Shown in pieces: positions 57,822-64,000 of a DNA stretch of 64,000 nt (position 1 is its first letter; each line of letters opens with the position of its first letter). The notes below the pieces were generated by a model. The model was not told the DNA's origin. It did not search any database and saw nothing but the letters and a program-made list of their open reading frames with translations. Origin of the DNA: JAOZPE01 sp964601275 (lineage in GTDB: Bacteria; Krumholzibacteriota; Krumholzibacteriia; JAJRXK01); the NCBI GenBank assembly GCA_964601275.1, contig CAZRMV010000006.1, forward strand, positions 204,961 to 268,960, read 5' to 3'. The position numbers and the translations under genes are program-made.

Positions 57822-58859
57822 ATGGTCGAAAAACTCGCATTGATCGGATTCGGCACGGTGGGACAGGGATTGTGTGAGATCCTCCTGTCCAGGAAGGATC
57901 TCCTGGAGAGGGAATACGGATTCCAGGCGAACGTGGTCGCGGTGAGCGACCTGCTCAAGGGCTCGGTCCACGCCCCCGGGGGTCTCGACCTGCAAGGGCT
58001 GCTCGACCTGGCCCGGGCCGGCCGCTCGCTCGAGGAACTCGAAGGGGTGGAGACCGTGGGATGGGATGCTCTGACCACGATCTCCGAATCGGGCGCCGAT
58101 ACCGTCTGCGAGCTCAGCTACACCGACATCAAGACCGGCCAGCCGGCCACCGACCACTGCCGCGCCGCGCTGGAGCGGGGAATGAACCTCGTCACCTCCA
58201 ACAAGGGACCCGCCGCGCTCTTCTACCGCGAACTCCACGAGCTGGCAGAGAAGAACCACGCCCGTTTCATGATCGAGGGGACGGTGATGTCGGGTACGCC
58301 GGTGCTGAACCTGGCGCGCAGGACGCTGGCCGGCAACGAGATCATGGCCATCCGCGGCATCCTCAACGGCACCACCAACTTCATCCTCAGCCAGATGGAA
58401 CGCGGCCGCTCGTACGAAGAGGTTCTCGCCGAGGCTCAGAAGCTGGGCTACGCCGAGGCCGACCCCACCGCCGATGTGGAGGGGCTGGACGCGTTGGCCA
58501 AGGTCACCATCCTGGCCAACGTGCTGATGGGCGAGAACCTCACCCCAGGCGACATTCCCTGCCACGGTATCACCAAGATCACCCTCGACGACATCGAGCA
58601 GGCCAGGAAGGAGGGCAAGCGCTGGAAGCTCATCGGGGAGATCCGCCGCGAGGGCGGCACGGTGCAGGCCCAGGTCGCTCCGATGATGATCCCACTGGAC
58701 CATCCCCTGGCCGGGGTCATGGGCGCCACCAACGCGTTGACCTTCACCTGCGATCTCATGGGAGACGTCACGATCACCGGACCGGGGGCCGGACGTGTCG
58801 AGACCGGGTACTCCATCCTCGTCGATCTGCTGGAGATCCATCGGGAAAGGAGAGGGTAG
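57822..58859 (+). CDS. hom: Homoserine dehydrogenase
   Basis: 345 residues. Reduces aspartate semialdehyde to homoserine for threonine and methionine synthesis. The Rossmann GFGTVGQGL is at residues 9-17, TSNKGPAALFYREL holds the conserved Lys region, and FMIEGTVMSGTPVLN, RGILNGTTNFIL with the catalytic Glu and Asn, and EAQKLGYAEADPTADVEGLDA are all diagnostic. No ACT domain, so feedback by threonine is probably absent. ATG 57822 follows GGGAG; the longer frame is antisense to the subtilase. The ALDH gene starts 3 nt after the stop. Confidence 0.94.
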   Translation: MVEKLALIGFGTVGQGLCEILLSRKDLLEREYGFQANVVAVSDLLKGSVHAPGGLDLQGLLDLARAGRSLEELEGVETVGWDALTTISESGADTVCELSYTDIKTGQPATDHCRAALERGMNLVTSNKGPAALFYRELHELAEKNHARFMIEGTVMSGTPVLNLARRTLAGNEIMAIRGILNGTTNFILSQMERGRSYEEVLAEAQKLGYAEADPTADVEGLDALAKVTILANVLMGENLTPGDIPCHGITKITLDDIEQARKEGKRWKLIGEIRREGGTVQAQVAPMMIPLDHPLAGVMGATNALTFTCDLMGDVTITGPGAGRVETGYSILVDLLEIHRERRG

Positions 58860-58862
58860 ACC

Positions 58863-60287
58863 ATGAAGATGATCCTGGGCGGCCAGTGGGTCGACCGTGA
58901 CGAAACCATCGACGTCCTGAATCCCTACGACGGATCCCTGGTCGATACGGTGCCGCGGGGCACCGCGGCCGACATCGACGAAGCGATCACCCGGGCGGTC
59001 GAGGGCTACCGGATCAACCGGCGCTTGCCGGCGCACGAGCGCATCTCCATCCTCAAGCGCACAGCCGAGATCATGCAGCAGCGCTTCGAGGACCTGGCGG
59101 TGACCATCGCCAGCGAGGGCAGCAAGACCATCCGGGAGGCGCGCAAGGAGGTGGGCCGCGCCATCAACACCATCACCATCTCCGCCGAGGAGGCCCGGCG
59201 CATCGACGGGGAGACCATTCCCTTCGACAGTGCGGAGGGTTCGGAGACGCGGGTGGGTTACTACTACCGCTTCCCCATCGGGGTCATCGGGGCCATCACC
59301 CCCTTCAACGATCCCCTGAACCTGGTCGCCCACAAGCTCGGGCCCGCCATCGCCGGGGGCAATGCGGTGGTCTGCAAACCGGCGACGGTCACTCCCCTGT
59401 CGGCCCTGAAACTGGGAGAGTGCCTGCTCGACGCCGGACTGCCGGGGAAGATCCTGTCCATCGTCACCGGCCACGGACATGAGATCGGAGACCCGCTGGT
59501 GGAAGATCCGCGGATCCGCATGATCTCCTTCACCGGCGGTGTCGAGGCCGGAGAGCGGATCATCCGCCGTGCCGGTCTCAAGAAGATCGGCATGGAACTG
59601 GGCTCGAACAGTCCGGTCATCGTGATGGCCGATTGCGATCTGGATCAGGCGGTCGAATCCTGCGTGTCCGGAGCCTTCTGGGCCGTCGGCCAGAACTGCA
59701 TCGGGGTCCAGCGCATCTACATCGAGCGCCCCGTCTACGACGCATTCCGCGACCAGTTCGTCGCCCGCACGAAGAAGTACAGGGTGGGCCGCCAACTGGA
59801 CGAGGACACCGACATGGGCCCGATGATCACCGAGGCCGAGGCCCGCCGGGTGATCGAGTGGGTGGAGGAGGCGAAGGCCCAGGGGGCGGAGGTGCTCACC
59901 GGGGGCACGCGCGAGGGGAGCCTGGTGCAACCCACGGTCCTGCAGAACATGCCGCCCGGCGCCAGGCTGGACTGCCAGGAGGTGTTCGGACCAGTGGTGA
60001 GCCTCTACCCCGTCGATTCGCTGGACGAGGCGGTGGAAAAGGCCAACGCGGTCGACTACGGCCTGTTGGGGGCGATCTTCACCCGCCGGCTGGACCATGC
60101 CTTCTACGCCATCGAGGCAATGGACGTGGGCGGAATCATCGTGAACGACTCGACCGATTACCGGATCGACCTGATGCCGTTCGGCGGGGTCAAGAAGAGC
60201 GGCCTGGGCCGGGAGGGCATCAAGTTCTCGCTGATGGAGATGACCGAGCCCAAGATGGTCTGCTTCAACCTGCCCCGGAGGGGATGA
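58863..60287 (+). CDS. NAD(P)-dependent aldehyde dehydrogenase
   Basis: 474 residues. ALDH superfamily with catalytic Glu in KKIGMELGSNSPVIVM and nucleophile Cys in VGQNCIGVQRIYI. FPIGVIGAITPFNDPLNLVAHKLGPAIAGGNAVV, cofactor-side, and FGGVKKSGLGREG, near the end, are typical. The overall style (FNDPLNLVAHK) resembles archaeal lactaldehyde dehydrogenase and non-phosphorylating glyceraldehyde-3-phosphate dehydrogenase, but the substrate is not certain. It is coupled to homoserine dehydrogenase by a 3-nt gap. That could mean a link to aspartate-family aldehydes, or merely shared regulation. Confidence 0.88.
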   Translation: MKMILGGQWVDRDETIDVLNPYDGSLVDTVPRGTAADIDEAITRAVEGYRINRRLPAHERISILKRTAEIMQQRFEDLAVTIASEGSKTIREARKEVGRAINTITISAEEARRIDGETIPFDSAEGSETRVGYYYRFPIGVIGAITPFNDPLNLVAHKLGPAIAGGNAVVCKPATVTPLSALKLGECLLDAGLPGKILSIVTGHGHEIGDPLVEDPRIRMISFTGGVEAGERIIRRAGLKKIGMELGSNSPVIVMADCDLDQAVESCVSGAFWAVGQNCIGVQRIYIERPVYDAFRDQFVARTKKYRVGRQLDEDTDMGPMITEAEARRVIEWVEEAKAQGAEVLTGGTREGSLVQPTVLQNMPPGARLDCQEVFGPVVSLYPVDSLDEAVEKANAVDYGLLGAIFTRRLDHAFYAIEAMDVGGIIVNDSTDYRIDLMPFGGVKKSGLGREGIKFSLMEMTEPKMVCFNLPRRG

Positions 60288-60299
60288 ACGGCCATTGTC

Positions 60300-60326
60300 G
60301 GGAAGCCGTCGCCGGGACCGCCTCCC
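60300..60326. terminator. Hairpin between convergent genes
   Basis: GGGAAGCCGTC and GACCGCCTCCC-like arms pair at 9 of 11 positions around a 5-nt loop, between stops at 60287 and 60328. No T-run. Confidence 0.35.
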
Positions 60327-60327
60327 G

Positions 60328-63300
60328 TCAACGCACGAGGGTCAGGCGGCGTACCCGCACGACCCCGTCTGCGCGCAGCCGACAGAAGTACACCCCGGAA
60401 CTGATCACCGCCCCGCGGTTGTCCGCGCCGTCCCAGAGGGCGCGCTGGAGTCCTCCCGACACCCATCCATCCACCAGGGTCTTCACCCGGCGTCCGGACA
60501 CGTCGTAGATGGAAAGCTCCACTTCGGCTCCGGGATTCGGCACTTCATACCCGATCACGGTCGTGGCATTGAACGGGTTCGGGGTGTTCTGATGGAGAAC
60601 CACTCCCCCCTCCGCCGCACCGCTCTCCGCCCCAGTGCCCGAGGCCGGCATGTAGACCCCGTGGAAGGTGACGACTTCGCCCACATCGACCCGCAGGGTC
60701 TCGGGATTCGCCGCCGGGGTCCGCCATCCCGGTACGGATTGCCAGTGGATGATGTAGTCACCCGGGCTCATGCCCAGGAGGGAGCTGTCCCCCGCGGCCG
60801 AGACCTGGTACCCCGGCCCGGTCACGGTCCAGGGGGGAGCCAGAGTGTCGGGTTCACTTTCGATCACGGCGAAACCCACTGGTTCGGTGCTGAGGAAGAA
60901 CGAGGTGGTTCGACGGACCGGACCCATGGTTCCATTGCAGGCGCCGAATCGGACCTCGCCGTATTCCGGGTGCGGCAGGATCGCGATCTCCGCGGTGACC
61001 GGCGCGAGGATGATATAATCACGTTCGCCCAAGAGATACCGGCCGGTGCTGCTCGGATCACAGTAATAGACACCCTCCTCCACTCCCGTCGTGTCTTCGC
61101 CGGCGGTGACCACGACTTCATCCGGCCAATGCATGGAACCCAAGTAGATCTCGGGCGGGGGGCTGGACATCCTCCAGGCCACGGCTCCCAGGTTGGTCGA
61201 GCCACTGTCCACCACCGCCATGATGAACAAGTGGACCGGCGTGAACAACGCGACCGGGGCCAGCGCCGAGCGGGTGGCCAGGGTGTCGGCGTAGATTCCG
61301 ACATGGAGCACGGTGGAATCGGCGCCACAGGCGGGGGGGACGGGAATCCTCGGGAGTCCCGCGTAGGGATAGGACATGGTGAACACCGCCACGTCGGCGA
61401 TGTCGAGCACATGGTCGTAGACGAAGTCCACCCGGTAGTCATAGACATGCGGAGTCTGGCCGAAGGCCGAGGCAAGGATCGAGATGTCTCCCAGTCCGAA
61501 TCCCAGGTCCCCGTCGATGTCGGGACTGTTCACCTGCAGGGGAATGGTGACGCCCGGAATGGGCTGGCCCGCCACGAGCACCCGCATTCCCCAGCCCGGT
61601 CCGGTCCATCCACCCGCCCACAGAGGTCCGGAAAAGGTCGTGACCCCATCCGGTCCCGTATCGGCGTCGGCCCCCTGGTGTCCCTGCACGGGAACCACGG
61701 TGTGGTTCACCGACTGCAGGGTGAGATCCTCGGCCGGGTAGTTCGCCACCGGGCGATCGAGGCTGTCCCGCAGGGTGACGGTGATCGTGGCATCGACGGG
61801 ACACCCGTACTCGTCGCGAGCCAGGGTCAGGGGATTCCCGTATCGATGCGGGCAGGCCATGATGGTGGCCCACCCCGGAAAGCCCCAGGAGACCGAGGAA
61901 TGCGCCGGATCGGGTACGCGCATCGCCGTACTGCCGCTGGTCTGGCCGAAGTAGGCGAGAAGATCCTCCAGGATCCGGGTCCGGGCCGCACTGACCAGCG
62001 GGGCCTTGGGCACCGAATAGGTCGAGATGGCGCCCAGGTCATAGGGAAAGAAGACGACCTCGTTTCCAGTGAGGCTGTCGCTGCGCAAGGTGGCCGCCAC
62101 CGGAGTGCACCCGAGAGGAGTGCCGTCCACGTCCGCGAACTCCGCGAGCCGAATGGTTCCGGGCAACGCCTCCACAGCCACGAGGGGGTACGGTGAGGCG
62201 CACCTCTCTTCCAGCGGCCATCGCGTCTCCTGGACCAATACGGGGTTGCCGGGCAGAGCCGAGACGACCCGGGCGGAGGCGGACGGGCAGAGTCCTTGCA
62301 GATCCCAGTCCAGGAAGTCGATACCCACCTCCTGATACAGAAAGGTCGCCGGGACCGTGCCGCGCAACGCAAGATCCCCGACCAGGTTCTCTCCCATCAG
62401 CAGGAGGTGGTGACCCGGCGGTGAACCCAGCCAGGCCCACAAGGTGGAGAGGTCCAGGCCAGGATCCTCTTCCCCGTTTGCCAGGGTGAAGGCCTGCTGC
62501 CGGCCGCTGGTGTACAGAATCGTCGAGTATCCCTCCAGGGTCCCCGCAGTGCCGCGTCCTCCGATTCCGTTGCCCACTCCGGCATCGGGAGCCAGCACAC
62601 CGTAGAGGTCGTAGTCCTGGCCCACGCGCTCTCCGAGGTTGTCCAGGGCGGTCTTCCAGGCTGGATCCAGGCCACCGCCCGATGCGTCATCGATGATGAG
62701 GACCTGCGGCTGGTCCCCGGCGCTCAGGCTCTTGAGGGTGGGCAGGGCCCGGACCACGAAATGCGGATCGTAAGCCGATGCGGGGGAGAAATCGGAGAAG
62801 CCGGTGGTGTCGGCGGGAAGGGTCACGCTGACCCCCATGCCCACACTCCAGGCCCGGAAGAAATAGTGGATGACATCGCCCGGGTAGAAGAACGCGCTGT
62901 CCGGAAGATCGAAGCAGAAGCGGTGGGGAATGACGGTTCCCGCCACGGTGCGGCACGAATCGGCGGGGATAGTCCCTTGACTCGGTTGTCCGGAACTGCG
63001 GTAGGAATCGAAGATCGGGTTGGGCTCCAGCCGATACTGCATCACCACTCCGCTGAGGTCGTACCCGGTGACCTGGCAGACGATGGAATCGCCAGGGTCC
63101 TGGTTGGCGGGTGCCGGTAGCGAGCTGGGAGCGATGCTGCGGGCCATGTCGAAGCGCACGGAATTGTTCTGCGGCTGGCCGAAATCCAGGAGGCCGGAGG
63201 CGGGGAAAGCATCCTGGGCCAGGTGGGCCGGATCGGCGGTGATGGCCAGGGGCGATCCGGTTTCCGGCGGGGCGTCCACCACCACGGCCACGTTGTCGAA

Positions 63301-63516
63301 ATAGGGAGCCGGAGTGCCGTCATCGCCCCGGGTGCCCGCGGACGGCCTCTGGACCACCCCCAGGGCCACCTGCATCTGCGTCCACGGGTATCCCTGGGCC
63401 AGAGCCAGGTCGGTCAGATCGACCTCCTCGGTGACGTAGGCGGGGCCACCGTAGTTCACGCGCCCGTGGTTCAGCCAGCCACTCCACGATGCGCCCCCAT
63501 CGGTGCTGAACCTCAC
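60328..63516 (-). CDS. Large secreted protein, downstream part, with dockerin-like and sorting domains
   Basis: 1062 residues from GTG 63516. This is almost certainly the continuation of the gene fragment at 63535-64000: the same frame, separated only by a TGA at 63537-63535, and the seven residues between (IFDEWLV) read naturally into RFSTDGGASWSGW. Beta-rich segments recall extracellular repeats. Around residue 720 are acidic loops (DIDGDLGFGLGDIS and YDHVLDIADVAVF) like a dockerin or other Ca-binding pair. The end is an FlgD-like domain, NTPNPFNATTVIGYEV to GVYFCRLRADGVVRVRRLTLVR. No catalytic motif was recognised. Whether the stop is real, a sequencing error or read through is unresolved. 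Confidence 0.8.
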   Translation of the reverse strand: MRFSTDGGASWSGWLNHGRVNYGGPAYVTEEVDLTDLALAQGYPWTQMQVALGVVQRPSAGTRGDDGTPAPYFDNVAVVVDAPPETGSPLAITADPAHLAQDAFPASGLLDFGQPQNNSVRFDMARSIAPSSLPAPANQDPGDSIVCQVTGYDLSGVVMQYRLEPNPIFDSYRSSGQPSQGTIPADSCRTVAGTVIPHRFCFDLPDSAFFYPGDVIHYFFRAWSVGMGVSVTLPADTTGFSDFSPASAYDPHFVVRALPTLKSLSAGDQPQVLIIDDASGGGLDPAWKTALDNLGERVGQDYDLYGVLAPDAGVGNGIGGRGTAGTLEGYSTILYTSGRQQAFTLANGEEDPGLDLSTLWAWLGSPPGHHLLLMGENLVGDLALRGTVPATFLYQEVGIDFLDWDLQGLCPSASARVVSALPGNPVLVQETRWPLEERCASPYPLVAVEALPGTIRLAEFADVDGTPLGCTPVAATLRSDSLTGNEVVFFPYDLGAISTYSVPKAPLVSAARTRILEDLLAYFGQTSGSTAMRVPDPAHSSVSWGFPGWATIMACPHRYGNPLTLARDEYGCPVDATITVTLRDSLDRPVANYPAEDLTLQSVNHTVVPVQGHQGADADTGPDGVTTFSGPLWAGGWTGPGWGMRVLVAGQPIPGVTIPLQVNSPDIDGDLGFGLGDISILASAFGQTPHVYDYRVDFVYDHVLDIADVAVFTMSYPYAGLPRIPVPPACGADSTVLHVGIYADTLATRSALAPVALFTPVHLFIMAVVDSGSTNLGAVAWRMSSPPPEIYLGSMHWPDEVVVTAGEDTTGVEEGVYYCDPSSTGRYLLGERDYIILAPVTAEIAILPHPEYGEVRFGACNGTMGPVRRTTSFFLSTEPVGFAVIESEPDTLAPPWTVTGPGYQVSAAGDSSLLGMSPGDYIIHWQSVPGWRTPAANPETLRVDVGEVVTFHGVYMPASGTGAESGAAEGGVVLHQNTPNPFNATTVIGYEVPNPGAEVELSIYDVSGRRVKTLVDGWVSGGLQRALWDGADNRGAVISSGVYFCRLRADGVVRVRRLTLVR

Positions 63517-63534
63517 CAGCCACTCGTCGAAGAT

Positions 63535-64000
63535 TCACGGGGAATCCCCGTCGAGGGGTTCGTGACGGTAGACATCGTACCGGAGTCGCAAACGTCCCAT
63601 CGGCTGGCCGGGGGACGCCTCGATGATGGGAGAAACCACCGCGCAGTGCAGAAGGCTCCCCCACTGAAGTCCTCCGACGGTGTTGACGATCCAACCACCG
63701 GGGCCGTAGTACCAGTCAATTCCCCACTGACCACCCGTCCCCGGCACGACCTGACCGTCGTCCACGAAGATTGCTTGAGGAGAAGAATTCTCACGACAGG
63801 GATCCAGAGCCCGCAATGCCGTCGCCAGATGGCCGAAGTTGCCGGACCCTCCTCCCGCCGAGACGGGATGCCACTCGGTCCAGGAGCCGGCCTCCAGATC
63901 CTCCTGACTCACCCAGACCCAACCCTGACCTTGGTCGGCCTGTACCACGATGGAATCCAGTTGGGCCGCTCCGAGCGTGGGCCAGCAGTCCTCGTCCGAA
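63535..64000 (-). CDS. Large secreted protein, upstream part (runs off window)
   Basis: The frame is open from the right edge of the window; GTG 63948 is an internal codon. About 155 residues are visible (from SDEDCWPTLGAAQLDSIVVQ to YRHEPLDGDSP), ending at TGA 63537-63535. In content it belongs with the next frame (60328-63516), as a beta-rich extracellular region. Replacing that TGA by TGG would give SPWIFDEW and restore one gene of more than 1220 residues. As it stands the product would lose its sorting domain. Confidence 0.75.
   Translation of the reverse strand, partial: SDEDCWPTLGAAQLDSIVVQADQGQGWVWVSQEDLEAGSWTEWHPVSAGGGSGNFGHLATALRALDPCRENSSPQAIFVDDGQVVPGTGGQWGIDWYYGPGGWIVNTVGGLQWGSLLHCAVVSPIIEASPGQPMGRLRLRYDVYRHEPLDGDSP

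Noticed and set aside
57795..60098. 767-codon frame on the minus strand opposite homoserine dehydrogenase and ALDH
   Set aside because: Shadow of two well-supported enzymes; no domain seen.
63535..63537. TGA as a selenocysteine codon
   Set aside because: No SECIS-like hairpin is evident just downstream, the site is not a known redox motif, and a single substitution from TGG explains it more simply.
63517..63537. Alternative genetic code (TGA read as an amino acid)
   Set aside because: Many genes here end at TGA and use it in ATGA or TGATG overlaps, so it is a working stop.
1..64000. CRISPR arrays, tRNA, rRNA, insertion sequences or prophage
   Set aside because: I looked for direct-repeat ladders, tRNA-like cloverleaf ends and transposase motifs and saw none.

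Overview
This is a GC-rich bacterial chromosome segment with tightly packed genes, many sharing 1-14 nt stop/start overlaps. The organism looks like a diderm. It has predicted lipoproteins, a SppA signal-peptide peptidase, an RND efflux system with a periplasmic adaptor, and a lipid-anchored multihaem cytochrome. Three large secreted proteins end in FlgD-like, beta-sandwich C-terminal domains (NPF[N/I]...WDGRD...GVYF/IYLY) of the kind common in FCB-group and related uncultured phyla such as Candidatus Eisenbacteria or Krumholzibacteriota. That placement is an inference from protein style, not a phylogeny. I saw no tRNA, rRNA, CRISPR, transposase or phage gene.

Layout. 1-757: end of a secreted protein. 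833-18298 (minus): a complete respiratory complex I operon, nuoA-B-CD-E-F-G-H-I-J-K-L-M-N, with nuoC and nuoD fused, followed after 12 nt by a sulfatase-like membrane enzyme and a polytopic GT-C-like protein. 18512-20985 (plus): pabB and a pabC-like class IV aminotransferase. 21036-23964 (minus): two tandem GAPDH paralogues and a double-domain PpiC lipoprotein. 24309-26944 (plus): an isocitrate/isopropylmalate dehydrogenase and a sodium:solute symporter. 27046-29378 (minus): a multihaem c-type cytochrome lipoprotein and a DjlA-like co-chaperone. 29440-36916 (minus): adaptor plus two different RND pump subunits. 37097-38347: an MFS transporter, convergent with a START-like secreted protein.

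39414-44214 (plus): the most interesting block. A succinyl-CoA-synthetase-like beta subunit, an alpha subunit and a short citrate-synthase-like protein lie in overlapping order, followed by an M14 peptidase. The three enzymes look like a split ATP-citrate lyase, that is citryl-CoA synthetase plus citryl-CoA lyase. 44198-49012 (minus): thiG-thiH-thiS, then a two-subunit aconitase-family hydro-lyase (LeuC/LeuD type) with an unusual specificity loop, then a class II aldolase. 49299-52353: a metzincin-like lipoprotein protease convergent with SppA. 52673-54487: the ribosome-associated GTPase TypA/BipA. 54564-57599 (minus): a secreted subtilase. 57822-60287 (plus): homoserine dehydrogenase and an aldehyde dehydrogenase. 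60328-64000 (minus): a very large secreted protein interrupted by one in-frame TGA and running off the window.

Together the genes describe a respiring heterotroph or mixotroph with NADH oxidation through complex I, central-carbon enzymes that could run citrate cleavage, folate and thiamine synthesis, and secreted peptidases. Several divergent intergenic regions carry promoter-like pairs of the form TTGnnn, 16-17 nt, TAnnnT. Most transcription-end hairpins lack a T-run.
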